This document shows positions 13,601-26,300 of a stretch of DNA of 64,000 bases, in pieces (position 1 is the stretch's first letter; each line of letters begins with the position of its first letter). The stretch lies in assembly GCF_002099425.1 (NCBI RefSeq), contig NW_018343992.1:680001-744000 (forward strand), in the 5' to 3' direction. The stretch is from Phascolarctos cinereus (lineage: Eukaryota > Chordata > Mammalia > Diprotodontia > Phascolarctidae). Position numbers and translations under genes: made by a program. Below the pieces are notes generated by a model. The model was not told the DNA's origin and did no database searches. It saw nothing but the letters and a program-made list of their open reading frames with translations.

Positions 13601-16600
13601 GCATAATACTTTTACTTCTACCCTCCCGGAGCTATAGTGAGGAAAGCACTGTGAAAACCTGAAAGTACTACAGAAATATATCTGTTATCATTTACACCAC
13701 TTCTTATGTTGAGTTTTTCATAACGTTATGGCCTTTTTTTATGCATGTAGCAAAAAGCATTGAGGACATGCATGACTGGAAGAAGATAATCCAGTGATGA
13801 AGTGAGATACGAGATAATAGATAGACAACCCGAGTTATACACTGGTATCCTTAAAAAAAAATTGCTTTTTTTTTTTTAAAGAAGAGGATAGTCTTCAATA
13901 TGTGTGGAAGACTTATGAGAAGCAATGGACAAGAATTGCATAGGATAAGACAATATGGAAGATAACCTATATCAGAGAAGAGGGCTTTTGTTATTCAGTC
14001 ATTTCCGTTGTGGCTGACTCTTCACAATCCCATTTGGGGTTTTCTTGGCAAAGATACTAGATTGGTTTGTCATTTTCTTCTCTAGCTCATTTTACAGATG
14101 AGAAACTGGCGCAAAAGGGTTGACTGATTTGCCTAGGGTCACACAACTAATAAATGTCTGAAACAAGATTTGAACTCAGGAAGATGAGTCTTCCTGATTT
14201 CACACCAGTGCTCTATCCACTGTGCCATCAACACCAATAAAACCACCAGTTCAGTAGAGTAAGATCTATATGATCACCAACTATTGGATCTGTCAACTTG
14301 GTTTTGCAGCAATCCCAACTAGTGCAGAGCAGCCTGGTCCTTCGCTGAGAGTCTGAAGCTAAAATAGCCCACACCTTGGAATTTCCCCATGTCTATCAAT
14401 CAGTCAATTACTTACAAACCCAGCCTTATGGTAATCCTGCTTTGTAACACTCAGGTGCACCTGTTAATCTATTTGGATCTTTCCTCTAATAACACAGATC
14501 ACAAAGCCTTAATATCTGCTCATCACGTGTTTCTTGTCCATGCCTTCCCATGAGCTCTTTATTGGAGGTTCACTTACCCTCTTGGAGGATTCTTTTTTCT
14601 TTAGACTTCATTAGGATTCGAAGTGAGTACTGGGCTGTCCAACTGTTATTCCTCCTTTTTCAGGTATACATCTCCCTAATGATATCCATTACTCTAGTTC
14701 TTCAAAATTCTCTCTTCATTATGTGTTATAGGTTGTTCACACCTATCATCACTCTCTGTTTTACTCTGTGTGGTTTTTAATTCTTTGGAGACTATAGTAT
14801 TCTATGATTTGCAGCCATACAGCAATATCATCAGTAGATTACTACTATTAAAAGGATGAATCTTTGTTTCTTGGAGAAGCTGAGGTCATTAAAGAGCTTT
14901 ACAATTTCCCAAGAGGAATCTACCCTGTTTTCCTCCTGTTTAATATACCGTATTTATAATTTATACACACACGTGTGTGTACATACATACCCCTCCACAT
15001 ACATGGTAAGCTCAGTACTGACATGTCATAATTTGGGCAACAGGCATTCTTCATCCATTTGATTTTTACTATGTGGTTAGTTAGGTCAAATTCTTCCTAT
15101 TCCTTTACTTGTATCTCTCAAGAGATCCAGTAAAATATCCTTCCATTTAGATATAATTTCCTTCTTGTCAAAAATGTTGAGATTGATATGATTCACTTCC
15201 TTTTATAGTATGTTTACTCATTGGTTGTGGGACAAGGATTACACAGTTAGCATCCCAAGATGGTCTAAAAACTGAGATTCTGAACTCCCACTACAACCTA
15301 TGCCACTCTGCCACTGTCACTACTGGACAGGGCTGAGGCCCATTTGAAATATGTTTTTTCTTTTCAGGGGTTGCTATGGACAAAGAATTCATCACTGGGT
15401 AGCCTACTGATGATGAACCTCTCTACACTTAGTCTTGGAAAGCAGACTCTCTCTTTTTTTCTTTTTGCGACGTTAACACTCAGAGTCTTTTTAGAATGAT
15501 AGAACCTAGCAGAACTTGGGCTTTCCTTCCACAGTCTTAGAAAACTGAGGGTCACTATCACATCATAATATAGCTTTGCAGTAAGCACATCTGGAATAGT
15601 AAGTTTGGTATGATAAATGCAGGATGTTGCTGTGAAAAAAGTATCCAAATAGTTCTCTGAATGTATGAGCAAAAGAGGGAGACAGCTGAGAAATCCTACA
15701 AATCAAACTGATGAAGGAAAAGTTGTTCACCTAGCTAGATTCTATTTTAGACAGAACATTCAAATAATCTATGAAAAAATAATCTTTAATATTATGGTCA
15801 CACTGCTATCCTTTAGACCAAAAAAAGTCTAATTTAAATGTTATTTAGTTATGCTAGTTATTGATGTTTTGCCTTTTCACCTTTTTAGCATGAAACAAAG
15901 AGTTACTACTACCACAGTAATAGTAGAGTTCACTTTAATTCTCTTAGATTTCACCCTAGGGCATGGTAATGAAAGACAATCCTTAAACTTTATCACTCAT
16001 CAAATTGTTAACAATATTTTTCTTTCAACATTCATTTCTTGAATACCTAATGTTCCTTTCCTGAAAAAAGTCATACGCTACCCGGTTTTCTTGGCTTCTT
16101 TCATGTGGGGCTGTTAAATATTTATTTGGCATATGTTTGGCAATCCCAGTGGATATCTATGCCCTGCTCTTATGCTCCAAGCTCCTTTATGCCTGAATAT
16201 TGCTAACTGTTGAATTAGTTTCCTATTTAGCATTGCCATTGATGACATGGTCAAAGAATTCTTGGGGAAATTATAGATATCCATTTATTATCTTAGAATA
16301 TTACAGATTTTAGACAAATACTTTACATATCAACTATCTATTTAAGAGATGGCAGCATCCCTAAATGCGATTTAACAGATTGACCTTAAAAAGTAAAGAT
16401 CTAAGGAGCTTGAGTTCTGAACCTGGAGGTCTCTGCTCTTTCTTTGTACCATCAGGAATATTTACAAAAGTTAGTATTATTCTCCTGAAGGTTTCTAAGT
16501 CCCAGCTACAATGAACTAGATTTATTAATTTGTGCTCTTCTGAAGGACTCCAGACTAGAAAATGTTGCTCTGTTCCCTTTCTCCTTTTAGGGCATGAAAC

Positions 16601-17128
16601 AACACTTAAAACATAAAGTTGATTTCCCTGAAGGAATCTACGGTTTACAATTTTGTATTTAGGTTCTGCTGCTTTAAAAGTCTTATACCAGTACTTGAGC
16701 CCTGAAGTAAATTTATTATCAGAAGATGAAATTTTATAAATGTAAATAAATAAAAGCAATATAGGAGAGGGGCTAGAGGATGCTGGGAGGCTTTTAGGAT
16801 TTGGCACAGAGGCCAAACAGACCTGTGCCTACTCCAATTGCTTCAGAGTTTATGCATTCATAATTTACTATCAAAAGATTAAAATTCATAAATATAAATA
16901 GAAGTAATATGAGAGGGGATAGAGGAAGTTTTGGGAATTTGGCACAGAGATCAAACTGGTCTGGGTTTACGTTCAGGATACTTCAGTTGCTTCAGAGTCT
17001 ATTCAGTTCAAGGCATAGTGGATGTCCTAAAAGGGGATGGATAGAAAAGATAGAAATAATGTCCCATCCCCTAAGATCAACACAAACAGAAAACACACAC
17101 ATGCGCACGTGCGTGCGTGCGTGCGTGT

Positions 17129-17163
<35 letters not shown>

Positions 17164-17290
17164 TACAGAGCAACAACTTTTCCCCTAAAACCAAGACAAA
17201 CAGCTAGCTAGCCAGATAGACAGATGCATATACACACAGCACTAATAACATCTTGTCTCCTAAAACCAAGAGATATAGATGGACAGACAG

Positions 17291-17334
<44 letters not shown>

Positions 17335-20300
17335 ACACACACACACACACAGATTTTCAGTTACAAATTTAAAGGAATATTTTAGAGTCAAGGAGAAAGT
17401 GCTTGGACTAAATTCATGGCAAATTTAACTAAAAATACCCACTTTGCACACAGTGTATCCAGTTCTGAAAGAGAACCTTCTTATTTCTGAACAGTTGAAC
17501 AGTGATAAGATAAAGTGATAAGAAACAAAGAGGAGGGGGTTGGACCATGTGACCTCTGAGGTTTCTTCCCACTCTAGATCTAGCATCCCAAGATAGCTAC
17601 AGTGATCACAAGCCTATGAAAACATGCTGCGGGGTCGATCCTTATCATCAGAACATTTTGCCTCCATGTCAGGAGATCAAATGTTACATCTCTCCATGGC
17701 ATTGCTCCAAATGTTTTCTGCCAAACACAGGCACCTTCCAAAGCACACAATCTCTACAGGGACTCTTGTTATTGGCAAGAGGACATCATACATTAACCAC
17801 TTTAACTAGACACATACCTGGAGTTAAGTGCTTTGGCTGGTGTGTAAACAGAGCTCTCCATTTCCTGTCACATTACAAGCCATTAATGATACAGACAGAC
17901 TTCTCCCCACTTTCTGAACCCCTTCTCTTATCTGGCTTTGCAATCACCATTTGCATCAGTTGACTATTTCCCACCTCCCCCATACTTGTTGCTCAATCTG
18001 TCCTGGGCAATCAGTGTTTAGATGAGCATATACAATTGTTCAGAAAGGAATTCTTCTGTAAAGTTAACTTATGCTGTCATCCCTACACCTAACTCATTGT
18101 TTCTGTGCTTCATCCTCTCCATCTCGACTTCATTCGGTTGTGTTTTCTTTTAACTCAAGAATCAAAGAGGGAAATGACATTAAAATTTGCAGGAAAACAG
18201 AGCCAGGCTTACCCTACTTTATCCTGATCTTTTACTGACATATCATTTTAAATTTTCTCTAAATCATGTATAAAGCAAGGACTGTCAGATAGCAACAATA
18301 ATGCAAGTGTTCTTTTAAAGAAAAAGAAGGGAATTACATATTGAGACTTTTACCCCCACTAATGTCCAGACTTCTCTTTAGGACAAGACATTTTCTTCAC
18401 TTTTTGTTTAAAATGAGGCATTTCTCATGACTTTTTGATAAACCTAGGCCACTTACATTCCTTGATAATTTGATAATACTTGAAGAATGATTTCATTTAA
18501 ATGAACATTCAGATAATACATACCATTTCACAAATGGGGGAGCCAAGCAATGGAGAGATATCATTTGGTAGGACAATCCACCCAAAGGACACTGGAGAAA
18601 CACATTGGTGGGAATGAATAGGCTGCAACATCCCCAACTGTCTACTAGACATCTCCAACTCAACACTATCGAAAACAAAATTCATCTTCCCTCCCCCAAA
18701 TCCATTCTTCCTCCTAATTGTGCCTGCTTTAGTTGGGAGTACCAATGTTTTTCCAGTCACCCAGGTTTGAAACTGAGGAATCATCCTCAAATCTTCGCTT
18801 TTATCCATATTTCTCTATCCAATAAGTTGTCAGCTCTAATTGATCCTACCTTCATGGCATCTGTCATATCTATCCTTTTTTCTTAAGAAATGCTAAAGGT
18901 GGGGAGACAGAGCCAAGATGATGGAGAAAAGGCAGCGATTTGCCTGAGCTCTCCCCCAAACGCCTTAGAAAACGTTTAGATAATACCACAAAACAATTGT
19001 TAGAACAGCAGAATCAGGGGCAGCTAGGTGTCACAGTGGATAGAGCTATGGTCTTGAAGTCAGGAGGACCTGAGTTCCTGAGTTCAAATCCGGCCTCAGA
19101 CCAAACACTTGACACTTACTAGCTGTGTGATCCTGGGCAAGTCACTTAACCCCAACTGCCTAAAAAAAAGGAAAAAAAAGAACAGCAGAATCCACAAAAA
19201 GATGGGATGAAATAATTTTCCAGCCAAAGCTGACTTAGAAGGTCAGCAGGAAAGGTCTGTCACACCTGGGTGAGAGTTAAGCACAGTCTAGTGCAGGCCA
19301 TGCCAGCACCGCCTTGGCCCCAACAAACCAGGAGCAGACCTTGGGAGCCACTGAATCAGCAGTGGCAGCAGTTGTTTCCGGAGCTTTCAGCCCACAGGTA
19401 GTAAGAGGGTCGAACAACTCGTCACTAGGAGATTACAGGGATCTCTTTGCTAGCACTGAAGAAGGACTCCGTTGTATTGCCCATATTTGGAGCAGGGTGA
19501 CAGTCCTGGGTGGCAGTCCCAGGGCAAGGAGGAGCACTAGCATACCAGAGCTTGAGCCACAGAGGAGGGGGAATCCTCTTCACAGTTTCAGGGCAAAAGA
19601 AAGTGTGGTTGTGGTCACTCAGACCAAGCACAGGCCAGGAGAGTAGTAAACACCTCTCCTTAGATCATACCACCTTGGAAGAACTGAAAACTTTCAAGTC
19701 CCTAGAAGTATCTCTGAAAACAGCTGCATGAAACCCCTGAAGCTTGGGACAATGTGCCTTCCACCCTAAAAACAGTTCCCTACTTTAACAAAAAGTTAAA
19801 AATCAAGAAATGAACTAGGCAAATGAGCAAGCAACTGAAAAACATTCTGACCACAGAAAGTTACTATGGTGACAAGAAGGATCAAAACATGCACTCAGAA
19901 GAAGATAACAAAGTAAAAGCTCCTACATCCAAAGCCTCCAATAGAAATATGAATTGGTCTCAGGCCATAAAATAGTTCAAAAAGGATTTTGAAAACTGGA
20001 AGTGCCTGCCCCCATTTCATAATTCCATAAATTAATTAGGAATTCAGAGACTCAGGAAACTGGAATTCAACAGCAGACCCTTTTCTGGGATCAATATCTA
20101 TATGAACAGAATCTGAAAGAAACCATGACTAAGGGAGTAGCATGTTCCAGGTCTAGTCAAGCATCACTAGAATGATTGATAAACTATAGGGAGAGCTATA
20201 TAGTAGATAATAAGAATTCTTGAAGATCTTTCTCCACCCCCACCCCCCACCCTTCACCCCCTTTCATACACAGCCTGGTCAGTGGAAATTGCACAAAATG

Positions 20301-23300
20301 ACAGAGAATTCATCCATTTTTTTCATTGTTTTGCTGGAAGACAGTTGTGCTCCCTTTGGAGTGAGAAAACAAGACCCAAGGATCCCCCTATGGAAGCAAT
20401 AAAAAGCAATACCTTGAGCTTCCTGCCAAGGGCAATGAGAGCTGTAGAGAGAACCACACCACAGAGCTAAGGGCTACTTGCAGAGAGGAACACGTGACAG
20501 TGAACACAAGACTCATGGAGGTTTGAAGGAATCTTTGTATTTGAGACTAAAAGTGATTCTCAAGTGATTTATACTGGGGTTCATTCAGGAGCTTCTATTT
20601 TTGTTCTTTTTAAATAAAAATTTCTTCTGTAATATTGTAAGCATCCTGTTTGCATGAAGAGTCAGTCTCAGTATCCTGGGGAGGATAGCATGTGAAGATT
20701 TTCTTGGGTTTTTTTTTTGTTGTTGTTGTTTTGAAGATGGGCATATAAGTCAAAAAAAAAAAATGAGAAAATCCACCCAAGTAGAGCCATTGCTATCATG
20801 TCATTGGAATCTCTGAAACAGGGGAACAATTAGCATCCAAGTGATGCTAATCTCTCGCTAGACTTACTCAGAGGATCTAATAAGAGGATCATTTCACCAG
20901 ATCTATCACTGAATTTTACCACAATGAAAATCACCCCAGGAAACACTAGTATTCTTTGTCATATCACTTCAATTTTATATAAAAGAGCATTTCACAATTA
21001 CAACAATTTGGTCAGTTTTTTTCAAAGAATTGTTACTGCTCTTACCATGACTCCATGTTGTCTACCAAATAAAGTTCAAATTAATGGTATGGGAATCTAA
21101 ATCCACATTCACATTTGAGGAAGAGGGTGTAAGCATCACAAGTCATTCTTAGAAATTTAACGTGATTATAATATTGTAATAAAGGAGACATGCAAAGGGT
21201 ATACAACTGAGTATTTTGTTGTAACGTAATTTCTATCCCAAGTGAAAATTATGTAGTAGTACCTTGATAGATTTTCGTTTGTAAAAATGGGTGAACAAAC
21301 AAAAGTAAGGATTTTGATAAGAGGAAAATGAAGGTTTTTATGGTGAAAGTACCTTTGGTTGAAGATGCCATTGATTCTTGCAGGCAAAACATCAACAACA
21401 AAAAAAAGGATTTCTTTGCTATTGCTTTGGTATGCTAGCTGAGTTTCTGGAAAACAATTAAACTTCCTACCACTTAAAATTTTTAGAACATAAATGGTTA
21501 AAAGTATAAAATAAAAATAACATTATGTCTCAGAGAATCCCAAAGCCCCTGGACTGTAAATATTTGAAATTATGTCAAAAAGTAGAATTTATGGCACTAT
21601 GGAAGAGGAACTTGAATTGTGTGCTTTATTTTTAAAACACTGCTGCTAAAAATTTGTTTCCATAGTAACAAGGCCAACATCAGCAACTACTGTAGACTTC
21701 CTCCACTTTTTTTTATAGTGTGTTTCAAGATCTGTTTCAAATACCCACTTTAGAAACTCATTGAGGGAGCGGTTTTCTTGATCATCCATCTGAAGCAAAA
21801 TGAGGCAAAACACACACACAGAGCACTGAAAGGCTCATGTTTTATGGATTATGAGCATTCATGGTTGTCACATTTTCAGCAAGAAGTCAGCCCACTAGCT
21901 ACCATGCCAACCCCTAAACATGTTCTGCAATAAGCCTGCTCATCTATCAAGATAAACAGAAGGTTATTTACAATCTTATTCAAACAGAAATGAGAAGCTG
22001 CATGGTATCTAAAAACACCCTTCTTTTAATACCTAAATACTGAAAATACTAAATGTATAATCCCAATTATTAGAAAAGTTTCATACACTCAGGTGAACCT
22101 AATCATTTGTTAGAGGATGAGTTATCATAAAGTTGCCAAATTCCATTGCCATATGAACCAATCAGCTATCTGGCCACAGAATAAAATAATTTAACTTAAG
22201 ATCTGCCTTAATCACATGATATTTCCATGAAGTAATACCTGGTCACCCCAACTGGAAACAATTCCCCACATCTCTGAATTCCTATAACTCCCCTCTCTTA
22301 CAGTAGGTGTCATGTACTATCTTGTTTATCTGTTATAGTTATTTGTACATACAGTTCCTCTACTGAGAGACAACTGGAAACATTTTTGCATTTGCATTCC
22401 CATTCACTTACTACCTGAAAAATGTGAAATTATTTAACCTCACTTACTCATCTCTAATAGGAAAATAGTAATACTTTCCCTAATTACCTTACAAGCTTAT
22501 TGTGAAGAACCAATGATATAATATACATGAAGTTTTTTGTGTAGTGTACATCATTACATAACTTATTATTAGCTTATGAGTTCCTTGAAGGTGGGAACTT
22601 TGTAGGATCCATCTTTAAATACCCCAAAGAACTGGCAGAATGCCTTGCACATTGTAGGCACTCTGTAAATATTTATTATTGAATGAAATCCTCTAGATAC
22701 TCCTAGTAGTAGGTAACATTGTGCTAATTGCATGTGACCCTGAAATATTGGATAGCCTCTTAAATGAGATTTATTTTACTAAAAAAATTTAGGCTTAATT
22801 ATCAGCCCAGGAAAATCCAAATGGAAGAAAAATGTTTATTCTTCAGAACAAGATATACAGGTGGATGGGCAACCTATCTATTAGTACATATATCTTGGAT
22901 AGACATTGAATATGAACAATGAATTAGGCCCAGAGCTGAAAAGGAGGAGGAGAGCAGGTGGGACTGCCTTTGGAAAATTGCAATTGCATTTCATAGGCCA
23001 AGTTTCTCCCTAAAATAAAGGCCTATCTTTTTAATACTGAAATTTTTTTTGTTGATATTATATGGATGTAAGTGAAGGGATGCTATAGTTGCCAAAGAAT
23101 TGAAGTTGAGGCACATAGTGGCCATGAATAGGCTACAATACTTTACCAACCAAGAATTGCCCAAGTGAATTGGTATAAGGGATGCAGTCAGTGAGATGAC
23201 TGGAGAAGAATGCAGTACAGTCATGTGGAAAGGGCAAATGGAAGCGTAGGTGCTCAGGGGTGGTCATACAATGGGAAGAGAACTAGAGAAAGATTTCCCA

Positions 23301-26300
23301 GCATGTTATATGAACCTCCTGAGGAGAATTTATAGGAGGACACGGACAAAAGATGGATAAGATGAGAAAATATGGAAAAAGTTATGCAATACTTGATCCA
23401 AATTTAAACATTGAGTGTCAGCACACACATCTTGTCTAACTGAGGCAGCATATTAAGATGGAAAAGCACTGGATTTGCAGTTAGAAGATTTGGATTAAAA
23501 TTCAGGGTCTGCCACTTACTACCTGTGTGAACTTAGGCCAGTCATTTAACCATTCTAGGCCTGAATTCCTTATTTGCAAAATAAAGGGATTGGATGAAAT
23601 AACTCCTAAGGTTTCTTCCTGCTCTAAATCTATGATGTTATCATCTCGGATAAGAGGTGACAGCCATCAGAGAAAGGACATCAGTCTTTGCAGTTCTCTT
23701 GGAACAGAAGATTCAGACCGAATGTTTCAGTTGTCCTCACCTCTTTGAGGACTGTGGGAAGTTATTCCCAAAGGTTTGTTTTATCTCCAAATTCCCCTCC
23801 CCACGCTTATCCAGTAAGAGACTATATTCTGGTCATTTCTTTTACCTAAATGTTTTCTGTATCCTGATTTTGCTTCATCAAACTTAAATAGATAAGGGAT
23901 TAGCTAGATATATATAGACTTTAAATTAGGATAGAGAGTCCTAATGACTTTTTTGTCTGCTCCAATACAGTCCATGAAAGAGTAGAGAAAGGGGCCATGT
24001 GGACCTAAGGGACATTTCATTGCCCTATGGCCAAAAGTAAGATAGTTTCAACACAGTGTGGCTAATTAAATCTCTGGCCTCCACTGTGAGAAGAGAAAAG
24101 GGCAAGGTGGAAATAGGGGAGGCCTAGGTGAGAGATTCAGTTGCATCTTCTCTAGAGGAGAGGAATGAACAGAAAGGAGAAAGAACCAGCCACTAGTGTA
24201 ACAAACGTATTTGTAGGCTTAACGGCAGCCAGAGACCATGTCTTACTTGACTTTGTATCCCCATAATGTCCTATACTTGGGAGGTGTTCAACATATGTTA
24301 AATGAATGAATAATAAATTATTTTTATTTTTTTTCTTCATGTCAGCCTATTCTGTAATACTTGCTAAATAAAGGAAAACTTTTGTGGCAGTTTATTATTA
24401 TTATTATTATTATTATTATTTGTTGTTGTTGTTGTTGCTATTCTTGCAAGGCAATCAGGGTTAAATGACTTGCCCAGGGTAACACAGCTAGTTAAGCCTC
24501 TGAGGACTCAGGTCCTCCTGACTCTGGGCCAGTGCTCTATCCTCTGCATCATCTACCTGCCCCTCCTGGCGGTTTAAAGAATGAGTCTTGGTGAGGCAAT
24601 GTTTCAGAATGAAATAATTTAATCTTTTAAAAGAAATAGTATAATGAAACCATACTTTGTAGGGGTGGGGCATAATAGGACAGCCCTGAAGCTGGAATTG
24701 GGAAAACTGAGTTTGAATCCCAGCTTCCATTTTTAGTAGTTGTGTGACCTTTGACAAGTCACATAAGCTCTCACCATTTTATAATGCAGGCAATGATTGT
24801 ACAATTTGCCTCACAGGATTCTTATGGGCAAATAATTTTGGACACCCAAGTGCCATATTAAGTTATCATTATTATTGTTTATTCTGCCTTAATGTGTCTA
24901 TGTATATAGATACAGGGATAGAAATCATATTGAATATATATGGAAAATAAAAATAGTGCACTGGACAGTATGGGCTAACATTATTGAAACATAAAATATT
25001 AATGACTATAAATACACATATCTTTTCTATACTAGAACCTTTTTAAAAATAGCCTTAAAAGATAAAAGCCTTTTATTTATTAAATAAAAAAGCCAAATAG
25101 CTCACACTTCTTTCCAAATGAACTTGAAGTATTTTGTATTAAAGTGATTGGTACTAAAACCAAGGAGAAGCCTGCTGTAAACATAGTTACAAAATTAAGT
25201 GATATTACAGAACAAAAATCTAATGAGTCAATATAAAAATGAATTTTTTTGAGGGTGGTACGGTTTGAAGGATTGGTTGCTAGATAATTTCCTAATCCAT
25301 TTCACGTGATTTCTTTTAGAATAGAGAAAATCTCAAAAGTGAAAATTTCTCTGAAATTTGAAAATGTGCCAATTATTGAGGGTATTCTGAAAAAAATATG
25401 AGAGGAGAGTAGGCAGGCTTTTGCAAATGATTTCCTATACCACATCATATTTTTATAGCCAAATAAATATTGACTGAAAAGTATGGTGAATACAAGATTT
25501 TGTTGTGCTTCTCAATTGGTGATTACCAGAAAGCATTTAACTGTATAACTAAATGCTCTCTTCCAATAAGAAGTCTCTTGTGTATGTTAAGATTAGGCAA
25601 GATTCTTTGACATACACAACCACAAAGATAACTTTGACCCACTGATTATTAATATTAATAAGTAAGAAATAAAACAGGAGAAATGTTCTTGCCCAGAATT
25701 TTGACCACAGTTATAGAGGATGGCTTGCACAAGGTTCAAAAGGTGGTGGGATTCCCCATAGATGATAAGATCTTCCAGATGCTTTAGTTTATGTGTAGCA
25801 TTGTGTTAATTGATTCAAACTCCAGATTATTATATGGACTCCCATAATTGGAAGCATGTAGGTGGCTCAGTGGGCAGCTAGATGACTCAGTGGATAGAGT
25901 GCTGGGCTGAGAGTGAGGAAGACCTAAGTTAAAATGTAACCTCAGATGCATATTAGCAGTATGACCCTGGTCAAGTCACTTAACTTCTGTTTGCCTTAAT
26001 CCACTAGAGAAGGATATGGCAAATCACTCCAGTATCTTTGCTAAGAAAACCCCATGAAAAGTCTGGTCCATGAGGTCACAAAGAGTTAGACAGGACCAAA
26101 CAACAATAACTGAGGGGGTAGATCACTAGACCTAGAGTCAGGAAGATGAGTTCAAATCCAACCTCAAACACTTACTAGCTGGATGACTACTGTCAAGTCA
26201 TTTAATCTCCATCTACCTCAATTTCTTCAACTATAAAATGGAGGTAATAATATCATGTATCTTGCAGGGTTGTGAGGATCAAATGAGATATTTGTATGCC

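Noticed and set aside
15364-15672. 102-codon minus-strand frame that might be an alternative SLC38A11 exon
   Set aside because: Not membrane-helix-like, no family similarity, and exons 7 and 8 already join in phase.
16361-16816. 151-codon minus-strand open frame in intron 7
   Set aside because: No recognisable domain, no splice context, and part of it overlaps the local tandem duplication. Length is within chance expectation.
19016-19178. tRNA gene from the tRNA-like SINE heads (here and in other SINEs)
   Set aside because: The gttcaaatc box B-like motif is part of the SINE promoter. No cloverleaf with a plausible anticodon arm was found.
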